From Streptomyces fumigatiscleroticus (GTDB lineage Bacteria; Actinomycetota; Actinomycetes; Streptomycetales; Streptomycetaceae): 36,239 nt of DNA. Positions 23,996 through 34,230 of the stretch are shown one piece after another (the stretch's first letter is position 1; every line of letters starts with the position of its first letter). The notes below the pieces were generated by a model. The model searched no databases and had not been told where the DNA came from. It saw only the letters and a list, made by a program, of their open reading frames with translations. The DNA is taken from positions 1 through 36,239 of the forward strand of contig NZ_BMQF01000036.1 of NCBI RefSeq assembly GCF_014647975.1, written 5' to 3'. Both the position numbers and the translations under genes were made by a program.

Positions 23996-26900
23996 ATGGT
24001 TCACTTCGACACGAGTGGCATCCGTGCGCTGGCGGAAAGCTTCGTCAGGTCCGGTGACTCGCTGCACGAGCACAGCGAGGCGATGAGAAGCCAGGTCGAC
24101 GGCATGGGATGGACCGGCCGCGCCGCCACCGCGGCCCGGTCCGCGTTCGAGGACGGCGAGCACAGCGTGCAGGGCCAGCTCGGCAACTCCGCCGACCTCG
24201 AGTGGAAACTGGGCCAAGCGCTTTACCTTTACGCTGACGAGCTCGACAAGGCCGTGAAGGAGATCAATAAACAGGCGCTGATGCGGGCTGTCACGACCAT
24301 CATCTTCACGTTCTTCTTCATAGCCTTCTGGGCTACAGGTCTGGGCGCCCTGATAGCCAATATGCTCCAGCGGATCGATGAACTGATCAACTGGATACTC
24401 AGCGTCATGGCCAGGCTGGTGCCGTCTCTGACCAACGTGCTCAAGGTGGCGGGATTCGCTGGCGGAGTAGCAGCCGGTTCGGCGTCTTCGGTCGGCTTCT
24501 CGGTCACCGTCGACGCGATCACGCACGCCATCTTCGGCGAGAAATACAAGCCGTCGAAAGAGAGCCTGATCATTGACGCGGCGCTTGGGGCCGCGAATTC
24601 GCTGCCGGGTCCCCACTGGTCGCCCAAGGGCGCGACCAGTATCAAGGGAACGCCGGCACCGAAGACCCCGGTCACGCCTGTAACAACCCCGAAAGTCGTG
24701 TCGATGTCCATCGGCAAGGGCGGCAACACGAAAGCCTCGAACGTCATCTTCGAGGGTTCCAAGTGGGGCGTGAACCTCACCGTTTCCCTGCCGCATTTCA
24801 ACGGTTCCGTACTGCGCCCCGTCAATGAGACGTCCGCACGTCCCAACGTGCGTCCTGCCGTGGCGGCACCGCCCAGGGCGACCACGGCAGACGCACCCAG
24901 GACCACGGACGTCGCGAGGCCGAACCCCACGCAAGCCTCTTCCGTCGGCGCGGGGAACACGTCCGCGGTACGGCCGGGGAACGGAGGACCCGTCACACCT
25001 GTGCGTGCCGACGCCCCGGTTTCGGGTGCGGGTTCTGCTGGCGGGGCTGGTCCGGTTCGGGAGTCGGTGTCGTCCGGTGGGGGTGTGAAGGCGGGGGAGG
25101 TGCCTCCTGCGGCGGCGGGTGGCCGTCCTGGTTCTGCCGGCGGGGGGTCCGAGACCAGGCCTGTCGCGGGTCCGTCCGGGGGTGGTGATCCGGGTGTGAG
25201 GCAGGCGGTCGGGGGTGGCTCGACGCACGCCGACGCCCCGGTTTCGGGTGCGGGTTCTGCTGGTGGGGCTGGTCCGGTTCGGGAGTCGGTGTCGTCCGGT
25301 GGGGGTGTGAAGGCGGGGGAGGTGCCTCCTGCGGCGGCGGGTGGCCGTCCTGGTTCTGCCGGCGGGGGGTCCGAGACCAGGCCTGTCGCGGGTCCGTCCG
25401 GGGGTGGCGGTTCGGGCGCCAGGCAGGCGGCCGGGGGGAGGCCGGCTGGTGATGAGCTGTCGCAGGCCACTTCAGCCACGGGTTCCGGGCCGGGCCCGGA
25501 GGGGGGCCCGGTCCGGAGGCCTGCGTCTTCCGGCACGGGGCCGGGTGACAGGCCCGTCGTGGGTGGTACGGGCGAGGGACGGCCTGTGTCGTCTCCGGGT
25601 GGAAGCAGTGGCCCGGTTTCCCGTCAGCCGGGCGCGGAGCCGAGCGGCGGCAAACCGGGTCGTCACGAGGACATGCCGGCCGCGGGCCCGGGCAGGGGCT
25701 CCGGTCCGGTCCGCGAATCCGTGACCCCGGCCCCAGGCACGTCGGGTGACAGGCCTGGCGCAGGCGGTACGAGCGAGAACCGAACCGTGTCGGCTCCTGG
25801 CCTGCGCGGCGACGCAGTCGGACGCCCGCTGGGCGGAAGCCGCGGGCCTGTGCGCGGAGCCGACAACGGCGCCGATTCCGCAACGGCGTCCGGCCCTGGG
25901 CGCGATGAGTCGGCTGCCGGACCGTCTCGCGTCCCGGAGTCCCCGGGTACGGGGGCGCGCGCCGACGGGAGCAACCGCGATCCCGGCTCGTCCTCGAATG
26001 GATCGGGTGAGCCCATGCCGGACTCCCCGGCACCCCAGCACTCCGAACGGAACACATCCGAACGCCCGGTGCGGAGCGAGGGTGACACGCCGGGCGGTGT
26101 GGATACGACGTCGGTGGCGCAGCGTCCGGGCGACGCGGACGCGGTGTCGCCCGGTGTCCCGGGTCTCACGCCGGCGCAGCGGGGCGGGCATCTGGCGCAG
26201 TACGGGCGTGAGCAGGGTATGTCCGATGTGGTGGCGTCCAAGTGGGGCCAGGCCTTCACGAAGGCGTATGCGGCGGGCAATGAGCGCGACATCGCACGGC
26301 TGCACCAGGATTTCGCGGATCATATCGACAGCATCCGCATCACCAAGCAGCTTCCCAGCGAGGGCCGTCCGCCGGTCCGTGTCGCTTCTGCCTCGCGCGA
26401 CGTGGCGAACGCGCAGGAGCGCGACGTTCAGCGGCGGTTGGACAGTGAGCGGTTCCAGCAGCAGCTCGACGCCGGTATCAGCGAGGGTCTGCGGAACCTG
26501 ACTCCGGCACAGCGGGGCGAGCATCTGGCGCAGTACGGGCGTGAGCACGACATGTCCGACGCCGAGGCGGCGGGCTGGGGGCAGCAGCGCGCGGATGCGC
26601 ACCGGTCGGGTGACATGGCCGAAGCGGTCAGGGTGAACGAGCAGTTCGGCGAGCGCATCGATGAGATCGAGGGCGCCCGGATCCTGGACGCGATCCGCAG
26701 TGGCCGGGCCGCCGGCGTGGAGCCGGACTACGTCCACCCCGCTCCGAACGGCGGCCGCCCCTCCGGTGACTCCCCCGGCGCCGGCGGTGCGTCAGAGGCC
26801 GGCGGTCGTCCCAGGCGTCCCGTGGGCCCGGCCGGCGGAGGCGGCGCGGGTAGCGAAGCACTCACCTCGCGTCCGGGCCGGGACGGCACGCTGACGATCG

Positions 26901-29900
26901 AGTTGGACCGTCCCGTGCCCCCGCCGACCGTGCCGCGGGGAGTGGAGACCCGGCCCGCCGCGACGCACGACGCCCCACCGCCGGCCCGGGACGGCGGCGC
27001 GACCCGTGCGCCGGTGCGGAGCGAGGGTGACACGCCGGGCGGTGTGGATACGACGTCGGTGGCGCAGCGTCCGGGCGACGCGGACGCGGTGTCGCCCGGT
27101 GTCCCGGGTCTCACGCCGGCGCAGCGGGGCGGGCATCTGGCGCAGTACGGGCGTGAGCAGGGTATGTCCGATGTGGTGGCGTCCAAGTGGGGCCAGGCCT
27201 TCACGAAGGCGTATGCGGCGGGCAATGAGCGCGACATCGCACGGCTGCACCAGGATTTCGCGGATCATATCGACAGCATCCGCATCACCAAGCAGCTTCC
27301 CAGCGAGGGCCGTCCGCCGGTCCGTGTCGCTTCTGCCTCGCGCGACGTGGCGAACGCGCAGGAGCGCGACGTTCAGCGGCGGTTGGACAGTGAGCGGTTC
27401 CAGCAGCAGCTCGACGCCGGTATCAGCGAGGGTCTGCGGAACCTGACTCCGGCACAGCGGGGCGAGCATCTGGCGCAGTACGGGCGTGAGCACGACATGT
27501 CCGACGCCGAGGCGGCGGGCTGGGGGCAGCAGCGCGCGGATGCGCACCGGTCGGGTGACATGGCCGAAGCGGTCAGGGTGAACGAGCAGTTCGGCGAGCG
27601 CATCGATGAGATCGAGGGCGCCCGTATCCTGGACGCGATCCGCAGCGGCCGGGCCGCCGGCGTGGAGCCGGACTACGTCCACCCCGCCCCGAACGGCGGC
27701 CGCCCCTCCGGTGACTCCCCCGGCGCCGGCGGTGAGCGCACCCAGGCCGGCGGCCGTCCCACGGCCAGCGTGGGCCCGGCCGACGGAGGCGATCACGGTG
27801 GCGGCACCGAGCGACTCACTTCGGGTCCGGGCCGGGACGGCACGCTGACGATCGAGACGGACCGTCCCGCGCCCTCGCCGACCGGGCCGCGGGGAGCCGA
27901 GGCCCGGCCCGTCGCGACGCACGGCACCCCGCCGCCGGCCCGGGACGGCGGCGCGACCCGTGCGCCGGTGCGGGCCGAGGGCGACACCGCGGCGGGTGTG
28001 GGTGCGTCGTCGGTGTCGCGGCGTCCGGCCGACGCGGATGCGGAGAACCTGGGTGACAGTGGTTCCGAGGGTGAGCGGACGGCCCTACCGTCTGCCGGAG
28101 AGGACGACGACCTCCTGCTGTGGTCCGGTGAGGAGGAGGCCCACGGGGACGTCGTGGCGCTTGGCCAACGGTCAACGAGCAGCGCGGACGTCAAGGGCAA
28201 GACCGTCGCAGTGGACGACTCTCCTGTCGAGCCAGAAGCGCTTGGGCTTCCCGAGGTTGATGGAGTCCGGAGGCCGGAGCCGTTCGTCCCGCTCCCGGAC
28301 GAAGTGGCACGAGCGGGCGTGGGTATCGCTCGCGAAGCGGGCTTCAAGTTCCCGTTGACCATGGGCACGAGCGAGTCCGACACCGAGCAGCGAAAGGTCA
28401 CCATGCTGGTGACCTGGGTGGTCTCCTGGGTCCTGGAAACAGAAGGTCACGACTGGGCGCTAGCGTACTCATGGCTGCTTGTTGATCATCTTGCTGCAGA
28501 GTATCCCTGGCTGAAGAATACGAATGCCGTTCTCGGTGGAGCCGGCGGCATCGAGATCGAAACTGATGCGAGCCTGCGATATGACGGAGCGCGCAGACTG
28601 TTCAATCTGTTCCGAGAGCGAAGCACGCTTACCGCAGTACACGCTGACCGTGCCACCACGGGAGCTCCGATCGCAGAGATTGTGACGCCCCCTATGGCCC
28701 AGCTGGACGGGGAACGCCGAATCGATGCGGAACGTGTGTTCGCGGTCGCCCAGGATGTTCTCGAACGACTACGCGCTGCTGCGGGGCGCAGGCTGGACGC
28801 GGTATTCCCGTACTCACGGTTCGATCATGACGTACGGTCGGTAGAGGCTGAAGCGAGGACCGCGGGACAGATTCCCGACCACGAGTGGTACACGCAATTC
28901 ACTACCGGGATACCCATTTACGGTCTTGCCGATTTTTATGAGTGGGTCGTCGCAAACTCAGAGAGGAGGGGTTACCAGCTCGAGCTGCAGAGGCGTGCCG
29001 CGAATGAGTTCGCAACTGTTCTTGCGGCAGCGTTCGCAGGAGTTGACAAGGAGGAGGTGAAGAATCTCAGGCATGACTATGCCGCCTGGTCGCTCTATGG
29101 CTATGCGAAAGTGATCCTGTATCCGCATATGGACGCCGCCATGCTGACCCAGATGGAATTCGGTGTCAATGTGTGGGCCTCTCCGGATGCTCGGCACGAC
29201 CTCGTGAAGAACAATGTGGATGTTCTCTCGCGGTCAAATTTCCAGGCGGTGTATGCGGGTCTCCCATCGGAAGTTCGGAAGTGGTTGAAGTCCAATAAAG
29301 ATTGGGTCGGACAGACCTTTGAAGACGTCTACCGCCTGCACTACGAGACTCTCACCCTGGCGTACTTGAGGAATTACCAGGAGTGGTCGGATGATGTACC
29401 TCTACTCGAGATGCCTCTACCCGATGAGCAGGATCCGCAACCCACGTTCGAACAGTATCTTGAGAACGGTTTGATCGCGGATCCCAGTGTGTATTTGTCG
29501 CAGTATGTTGTGGACGTGCGAAACAGCTTCGATGCTTTGGACAGCGGTAGCGAGGATGAGCTCCGCATCCCATTGGTATTGTTGGAGGAAAGGTATCCGC
29601 GTGACCAGGGGCAGTCACTGCGGGAAGTCTGGCAAAATTGGGAAAAGCGAACCAACGTAGCGCGCTCAGTGTACGACAGTGCCCTTCTTGAAGAGTCCAA
29701 CTACAGGAACGCGCGCAAGGAGAAGCGAGTCAGAAGGGCGCCGCGGGGAAACAGGCTTCCTCCTCGAATATCGCTTGCAGCGCCGCAGGGTCATGCATTT
29801 TCCTGGCCCGTGGCCAGCCATAACGAGCCCCGCTATCTAGCCCAGCTCGACAAGCTCTCCCGGGCTTACGAGCGGTTTGAGGAACTCAAGTCGAAGGGTG

Positions 29901-32900
29901 CGGGGAAGGCTTTCCGCGCCTATGATACAGCCCGTGTAATAGCCACTGAGTACCGCTGGCCGGCCAGTCCGGAACCGGCCGGCTCTTCCGAGGCCAGGTC
30001 GGCATATCGCAACATCCGGCAAGCGCTGCTCTATCATATTGCCGTGGTGATTCTGGATGCGGAGTGGACGAGTTCTGCCCGCACGAGAATACATGCGGAT
30101 TTGAGCGACTTGGCGGAGGTGTTCCACACAGCGCCGGTTGCGGCTTCTTCTGGGCACCGTTCCACGGACCAGCTGGGCGCTGCGTTCGGCCGCCTCAGGT
30201 TGAACACGGACCTGCCGGCGCTGCCACGAGGATCCAGGTCGCAGGTCAGTCCGCTCGGACCGCGTAGTCCTCATAGTCCCCGGGCCACGGGTTCTGGAGC
30301 CACGACGCCGAGCAATCCAGGCTGGCCGAGTAGTCCGTCGCAGCTCAGCCCGCTCGGACCGCGTAGTCCTCATAGTCCCCGGGCCACTGGTCCTGGGGCC
30401 ACGACGCCGAGCAGCCCGCGTACACCGCGTTACCGGCCCACTGCTTATCAGACGGGCCCAGAGATCCGTTACATGAACTCTGCGGGTGATTCGGTCACGA
30501 ACGGCCTTCTGCAGCACGTGAGTGACGCGGTCGCCAGGACCGAACCCGACATTCCTCACATCGCTCGACTCTTGGTCGCCGTACGCGCTTCCCAGGGGGA
30601 GCAGGCACCGTCGGATCTGCTGCCCAGGCTCGAGAGTGCCCTGAACAACTACTTCGTGAAGTCGGCCGCGCTGTCCTCGGCCAGGACGGCGCTGGCAGAG
30701 AGCGAACGCGCTGCGGACTCCTCTTCCCAGCGATCTCTGAAGGCGCTGGACGCGGCCGTTCGTGCCGCCGAGCGCAACTTGAACGATGCAGATGATGCAC
30801 TGTGGCGTCTGGGCGTAGATCCCGCTCTCCTGCGGCCCGAGCAGCCTGACGAGCAGCCTGACGAGCAGCCTGTGAGTCCGGACTCGCAGCCGGAGCCCGG
30901 CCAGCGCTTCGCGTGGCACTTCTCCGAGGACCAGGCCGAAGCTTTCACGCGGGAACTGGAGTCCGCCCAGCAGGCGCAGAGTGTGTCCACGTCGCCTGCG
31001 CCGCCGAACCAGGACGACAAGGCTCTCGGGAGGACGGTACGGCGGGGCGCACCGACCGGGCTCCGCAGCCGGCAGGGAGGAACGCGATCGATCACAGAAG
31101 TCCAAGGTTATCGACTCGAAAGTCTTGGACTGCGGGCAGTGGAACTTGCGCCGGTGGACGACGGAGGAGACCTGTTCCGTGCCGTTTTCGAAACAATACA
31201 CACCGCATATGCTCCCGACGTGGTGCGAAAGCTCTACCCGAAATTCCCGGAGCGAGACAACGGCCGTTTCGCTCGTGACATGCGTCGCGCGCTGCTCGAG
31301 TTCCTCTCGGATGCGAACAACTGGGAGAAGTATCGTCACTTCTTCGACGATCTGCCGAACGTCGTCCGGAGCGGTTGGTCTGAGTCGGATGTGAAGTTCA
31401 GTGACTCGGTCCATCGAGAAGTGCTGCAGAGTCTCAGGGCGCTGAAGAGTTGGAACAGCGATCTCGACGACCCGCTCTCCCATGTGGTCGGCCCCGTCTT
31501 CGGCTTTGGTCTTCGGGTCATAGTGAACTCCGGCAGTGGTTATCTGGACCACCGGCCAGACAATAGCGCTGCCGACACTTTCTACATTGTTCGCGTCGAC
31601 CCGATGCAGCAGACGCAGCAGACAGTGAATCGCTACCTCGCTACGGAAATGCTCTCGGACGAGCCGTATCTTCCTGGGCACCGACTGTTGCCGGCGGGCG
31701 GTGTAAGTGCGCTGAATACAGCGGCAGGTGGCGCCAAGAGTGAAGTCCGGCCGCCGAAAGCTACTGCGCACGGTAGTGGCCCGTTGCCGCAGCGGACGAG
31801 GGCGCGGAGTCAACCCCGAAGTCTGCCCGCGCCGCCTGCGTCCGGTAGGGGACCGGCGCCGCTGGGAAGGGAGACCAATCGGTCTCGGACTCTGCCCGAA
31901 GTTCCCTATTCGGGTAGTGGCAGCGGTGTATCCGGCAGGCCGAATGGAGAAGAACAGGTTCATTGGGCCGCACCGACCTATGTCGACCCGCCGGAGGCGC
32001 AAGGTTACTCGATCGGTGACATCCAGCGAGAGGCGCTTGCGGAGCTGGGACTGAAAGCGGCGAACGTTCTGGCTGACGGAGAGTGCGCGTACCGTGCCGT
32101 ACGTGAAACGCTGGTGAGGTCCTACCCTCTTGAGGAGATCAAGAAGCGCTGGAAGAAGCTGCCTCCGCTGGACGACCCCGATGCGTTCCCCAGAGCTATG
32201 CGTAGCAAGCTGGGTGAATATCTGCGAGTCAAGGAGAACTGGGACAGGTACGAGCCGTTCTTTGTCGAGCAGTCGCTGGGAGAAACGGAGGATGAGAGGT
32301 TCGAGCAGCCTGCGCGCGACGCTTCCTTCAACGGTCCAGTGCACCAGGAATTCGTGACCGCGATCGAGACGCCCGGCATGTGGTCAAGAGATATCGCTGA
32401 CCTGGTTCCCCAGTTGATCAACGATGTCTTCGAAATTCCTGTTCGTACCATCGTGAATTATGCGAGTCGCTTCGGTAATTACGGGCGTGCCATAGATGAC
32501 GGCGCTCTGTATATCGTCCAGGTCAGTCACAGCGAAAGCGCGCATGTGACTCACTACCTCGCTACGGAGACGATCTCGGGCGGACCGTATCTCCTGAAGG
32601 ACCGCCAGCCTCCGGCACAGGCCGCGGGTGTCCTGGAACCGGCACGGGCCACGACGACCTCGCGGGAGCAGCAGCAGGGGCAGGCATCGCGGAGGCTGCC
32701 CGCACCGCCGCCGCAGCAGCAGACGCAGGCCCAGGCGCAGGCGCAGGGGCAGGCATCCCGGAGGCTGCCCGCACCGCCGCCGCAGCAACAGGCGCAGGGG
32801 CAGGGGCAGGGGCAGGGGCAGCAAAATCCTGGGAGCGCCGGCTCCGGAGTGAACCTCGAAGTCCGTCAGGCTCTTGTCGGTGCATCGGTGACGGCCGGTC

Positions 32901-33598
32901 TGCGGAATCACTTGAGGCGTGAGGTCGATGCACCTGAGCGCCGCATCTCTGCGATTGCTCAGCTTCTGGTCGCCATAGGCATCTCCATGGGCGGAGGTGC
33001 ACGGAGACAGGACCAGGCAGAACTCGAGGGTGCTGTCGCTCTGTTCTACGAGGCGTCGGCTGCGCTGGCTGTGGCAAAGGCGGCTTTGAACGAGGTCGGC
33101 GGCGCTGATGAGCTGTCCTCGCCGGACCCGCTGGCAGAGCGACGTGAGGCCGTAAGTGCTGCCGAGCAACAAGCGAGAGACGCTGAGGAGGGACTCCGGG
33201 GGCTGGGTGTGGACCCCGCGATGCTGCGGCCCAGTGCCGAGCGTGTGCTGATCAACAAGGACAACCCGATCCGCTACGACGAGACGCGGACCCCTGGTCT
33301 TGCTCAACTCTTGCGAGAGCAATGGACGCCAGACGCAACGGAACCTGACCCCGGGGGCGTGGCACTGGTAGTGGACCATGTGGTCGCTTACATCCGTGAG
33401 GAGCTGTCGCGAGCGTCGATCGACGGGAACAGCCAGGACCTCTACGTGGATCTGCGGTCCTTCCCGGGGGAGACGGCGCACTGGATCCAATACGTCTTCT
33501 CCGGACTCCCCGACATCTTGCATCGCACGGTGCACGTGCTGCTCGGAAGCGCGTACATCAGCATGTGCCCGAAGGAGGAGGAGTCCCAGCCGCGGTAA
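23996..33598 (+). CDS. Giant WXG-headed type VII effector with twin OTU-like domains
   Basis: About 3200 residues, in order. WXG-like head (Trp39-Thr-Gly41; YLYAD at 77-81). Two hydrophobic segments (98-121, 150-175). Gly/Pro/Ser linker with repeats (about 190-690). A 315-residue unit present twice (from 691 and 1006). An unrecognised region (about 1410-1910; GIEIETD at 1517, EIVTPPM near 1560, YTQFTTGIPIYGL at 1632). Helices and Ser-Pro repeats to 2150. Helical module H1 (2157-2281). OTU-like domain 1 (2370-2563), with Asp2392 and Arg2546 at the catalytic Cys and His positions. OTU-like domain 2 (2669-2867), with DGEC (Cys2697) and THYLATE (His2853). Helical module H2 (2951-3079) and tail. 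ATG at 23996 is preferred; GTG at 23942 is possible. DNA from about 28200 to 32600 is visibly less GC-rich than the linker. It is likely exported by the EccC encoded just upstream. Function is inferred. Confidence 0.87.
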   Translation: MVHFDTSGIRALAESFVRSGDSLHEHSEAMRSQVDGMGWTGRAATAARSAFEDGEHSVQGQLGNSADLEWKLGQALYLYADELDKAVKEINKQALMRAVTTIIFTFFFIAFWATGLGALIANMLQRIDELINWILSVMARLVPSLTNVLKVAGFAGGVAAGSASSVGFSVTVDAITHAIFGEKYKPSKESLIIDAALGAANSLPGPHWSPKGATSIKGTPAPKTPVTPVTTPKVVSMSIGKGGNTKASNVIFEGSKWGVNLTVSLPHFNGSVLRPVNETSARPNVRPAVAAPPRATTADAPRTTDVARPNPTQASSVGAGNTSAVRPGNGGPVTPVRADAPVSGAGSAGGAGPVRESVSSGGGVKAGEVPPAAAGGRPGSAGGGSETRPVAGPSGGGDPGVRQAVGGGSTHADAPVSGAGSAGGAGPVRESVSSGGGVKAGEVPPAAAGGRPGSAGGGSETRPVAGPSGGGGSGARQAAGGRPAGDELSQATSATGSGPGPEGGPVRRPASSGTGPGDRPVVGGTGEGRPVSSPGGSSGPVSRQPGAEPSGGKPGRHEDMPAAGPGRGSGPVRESVTPAPGTSGDRPGAGGTSENRTVSAPGLRGDAVGRPLGGSRGPVRGADNGADSATASGPGRDESAAGPSRVPESPGTGARADGSNRDPGSSSNGSGEPMPDSPAPQHSERNTSERPVRSEGDTPGGVDTTSVAQRPGDADAVSPGVPGLTPAQRGGHLAQYGREQGMSDVVASKWGQAFTKAYAAGNERDIARLHQDFADHIDSIRITKQLPSEGRPPVRVASASRDVANAQERDVQRRLDSERFQQQLDAGISEGLRNLTPAQRGEHLAQYGREHDMSDAEAAGWGQQRADAHRSGDMAEAVRVNEQFGERIDEIEGARILDAIRSGRAAGVEPDYVHPAPNGGRPSGDSPGAGGASEAGGRPRRPVGPAGGGGAGSEALTSRPGRDGTLTIELDRPVPPPTVPRGVETRPAATHDAPPPARDGGATRAPVRSEGDTPGGVDTTSVAQRPGDADAVSPGVPGLTPAQRGGHLAQYGREQGMSDVVASKWGQAFTKAYAAGNERDIARLHQDFADHIDSIRITKQLPSEGRPPVRVASASRDVANAQERDVQRRLDSERFQQQLDAGISEGLRNLTPAQRGEHLAQYGREHDMSDAEAAGWGQQRADAHRSGDMAEAVRVNEQFGERIDEIEGARILDAIRSGRAAGVEPDYVHPAPNGGRPSGDSPGAGGERTQAGGRPTASVGPADGGDHGGGTERLTSGPGRDGTLTIETDRPAPSPTGPRGAEARPVATHGTPPPARDGGATRAPVRAEGDTAAGVGASSVSRRPADADAENLGDSGSEGERTALPSAGEDDDLLLWSGEEEAHGDVVALGQRSTSSADVKGKTVAVDDSPVEPEALGLPEVDGVRRPEPFVPLPDEVARAGVGIAREAGFKFPLTMGTSESDTEQRKVTMLVTWVVSWVLETEGHDWALAYSWLLVDHLAAEYPWLKNTNAVLGGAGGIEIETDASLRYDGARRLFNLFRERSTLTAVHADRATTGAPIAEIVTPPMAQLDGERRIDAERVFAVAQDVLERLRAAAGRRLDAVFPYSRFDHDVRSVEAEARTAGQIPDHEWYTQFTTGIPIYGLADFYEWVVANSERRGYQLELQRRAANEFATVLAAAFAGVDKEEVKNLRHDYAAWSLYGYAKVILYPHMDAAMLTQMEFGVNVWASPDARHDLVKNNVDVLSRSNFQAVYAGLPSEVRKWLKSNKDWVGQTFEDVYRLHYETLTLAYLRNYQEWSDDVPLLEMPLPDEQDPQPTFEQYLENGLIADPSVYLSQYVVDVRNSFDALDSGSEDELRIPLVLLEERYPRDQGQSLREVWQNWEKRTNVARSVYDSALLEESNYRNARKEKRVRRAPRGNRLPPRISLAAPQGHAFSWPVASHNEPRYLAQLDKLSRAYERFEELKSKGAGKAFRAYDTARVIATEYRWPASPEPAGSSEARSAYRNIRQALLYHIAVVILDAEWTSSARTRIHADLSDLAEVFHTAPVAASSGHRSTDQLGAAFGRLRLNTDLPALPRGSRSQVSPLGPRSPHSPRATGSGATTPSNPGWPSSPSQLSPLGPRSPHSPRATGPGATTPSSPRTPRYRPTAYQTGPEIRYMNSAGDSVTNGLLQHVSDAVARTEPDIPHIARLLVAVRASQGEQAPSDLLPRLESALNNYFVKSAALSSARTALAESERAADSSSQRSLKALDAAVRAAERNLNDADDALWRLGVDPALLRPEQPDEQPDEQPVSPDSQPEPGQRFAWHFSEDQAEAFTRELESAQQAQSVSTSPAPPNQDDKALGRTVRRGAPTGLRSRQGGTRSITEVQGYRLESLGLRAVELAPVDDGGDLFRAVFETIHTAYAPDVVRKLYPKFPERDNGRFARDMRRALLEFLSDANNWEKYRHFFDDLPNVVRSGWSESDVKFSDSVHREVLQSLRALKSWNSDLDDPLSHVVGPVFGFGLRVIVNSGSGYLDHRPDNSAADTFYIVRVDPMQQTQQTVNRYLATEMLSDEPYLPGHRLLPAGGVSALNTAAGGAKSEVRPPKATAHGSGPLPQRTRARSQPRSLPAPPASGRGPAPLGRETNRSRTLPEVPYSGSGSGVSGRPNGEEQVHWAAPTYVDPPEAQGYSIGDIQREALAELGLKAANVLADGECAYRAVRETLVRSYPLEEIKKRWKKLPPLDDPDAFPRAMRSKLGEYLRVKENWDRYEPFFVEQSLGETEDERFEQPARDASFNGPVHQEFVTAIETPGMWSRDIADLVPQLINDVFEIPVRTIVNYASRFGNYGRAIDDGALYIVQVSHSESAHVTHYLATETISGGPYLLKDRQPPAQAAGVLEPARATTTSREQQQGQASRRLPAPPPQQQTQAQAQAQGQASRRLPAPPPQQQAQGQGQGQGQQNPGSAGSGVNLEVRQALVGASVTAGLRNHLRREVDAPERRISAIAQLLVAIGISMGGGARRQDQAELEGAVALFYEASAALAVAKAALNEVGGADELSSPDPLAERREAVSAAEQQARDAEEGLRGLGVDPAMLRPSAERVLINKDNPIRYDETRTPGLAQLLREQWTPDATEPDPGGVALVVDHVVAYIREELSRASIDGNSQDLYVDLRSFPGETAHWIQYVFSGLPDILHRTVHVLLGSAYISMCPKEEESQPR
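25007..25407 (+). repeat. Two near-identical 179-bp direct repeats in the effector linker
   Basis: 25007-25185 and 25229-25407 (offset 222) are almost identical. They encode the Gly/Pro/Ser stretch that starts DAPVSGAGSAGGAGPVRESV. Similarity continues weakly into the sequence between them. This is a recent in-frame duplication in a disordered linker. Confidence 0.9.
26066..27730 (+). repeat. Large in-gene duplication, 945-bp period
   Basis: 26066-26679 is identical to 27011-27624 (614 bp), and near-identity continues to about 26785/27730 with a few changes. The rest of the 945-bp period is similar but diverged, and a third, partial start follows at about 27956. Each unit holds two related modules of about 65 residues beginning LTPAQRGxHLAQYGRE and containing MSDxxAxxWGQ. 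The gene therefore has four modules (near residues 724, 835, 1039, 1150). Confidence 0.92.
30245..30430 (+). repeat. Ser-Pro linker repeat in the effector gene
   Basis: Two copies about 99 bp apart encode SPLGPRSPHSPRATG followed by a SGATTPS-like stretch. They separate the helical region from module H1. Confidence 0.8.
32680..32822 (+). repeat. Gln-rich low-complexity coding repeats
   Basis: Two copies of QASRRLPAPPPQQQ, each followed by alternating AQ or GQ dipeptides (CAGGCGCAGGGG-like 6-base units). They form a flexible linker between OTU-like domain 2 and helical module H2. Confidence 0.82.
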
Positions 33599-33636
33599 CA
33601 GGTATGTCAGAGCGACGGTGCTGACACCGGGGCCGT

Positions 33637-33663
33637 GTCGCCGGCATCGGCGATGCCGGCGAC
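33637..33663 (+). terminator. Hairpin after the giant effector gene
   Basis: Thirteen-base complementary arms (33637-33649 and 33651-33663) around a single base, 38 bases after the stop. It forms a GC-rich stem with a small loop and is a likely terminator of the secretion transcript. Confidence 0.6.
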
Positions 33664-33873
33664 CTGAGGAGTGTCATCTGCTCACTGGGTTCCTTCCAGA
33701 GTGCTCAGTGGTCGAGGACGGGCGGACGCGGGACGGAGCGGCCTCCGAGCCGGGCCCTCCCGAGCGATCGGGTGTGCCGGGGAGCGGCAGCGAGGAACTG
33801 CCGACGGTGGTTCTGGGGGCGATGCGTTCGGCAATGGCTGCCGATGGTGGGACGCCGAACGACGGGGAGGCAC

Positions 33874-34230
33874 ATGCGCGTTGAGGTCCTGAGGAAAGCA
33901 CGCGCCCTCTGCACGGTCGGCACCCACCCGGACCGGGTCGACGCGGCGGTGGGCTGCCACGGTGGCGCTCTGGCGAGCGAGGCGCCCGGCAGCCCGCACC
34001 TGCTCGCCGACCGGGTCACCGCAGAGCTGCACTTCGCGCATGCCGACGAGGCCCCCTCGTCGACCCGCCTCCCGCCCCGCTCATGGCCGACCCCGGACGG
34101 CTGCGCGTCACGGTCGCCGGAGGCGGCCCCGTCGGTCTTGCCTTCGCCCTGCTGCTGGAGGACGCGCTGCCCGGACGGGTGGCCGTCACCGTGTACGACG
34201 GGCGGTGGAGGGCCGCCGGCTCCTCGGTGA
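33874..34230 (+). CDS. Short hypothetical protein, possibly read through a lost stop
   Basis: A 118-residue frame starting MRVEVLRKARALCTVGTHPD, with GGGGAGG just before its ATG. Codon third positions are strongly G/C up to about 34080, as in real genes here, but not beyond, where the frame overlaps the monooxygenase by 148 bases. At 34081 the codon TCA stands where TGA would give a TGATG overlap with the next start, so a single C/G change may have removed the original stop of a protein of about 69 residues. I recognise no family. It is the first gene after the giant effector, so an immunity or accessory role is conceivable but unsupported. Confidence 0.4.
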   Translation: MRVEVLRKARALCTVGTHPDRVDAAVGCHGGALASEAPGSPHLLADRVTAELHFAHADEAPSSTRLPPRSWPTPDGCASRSPEAAPSVLPSPCCWRTRCPDGWPSPCTTGGGGPPAPR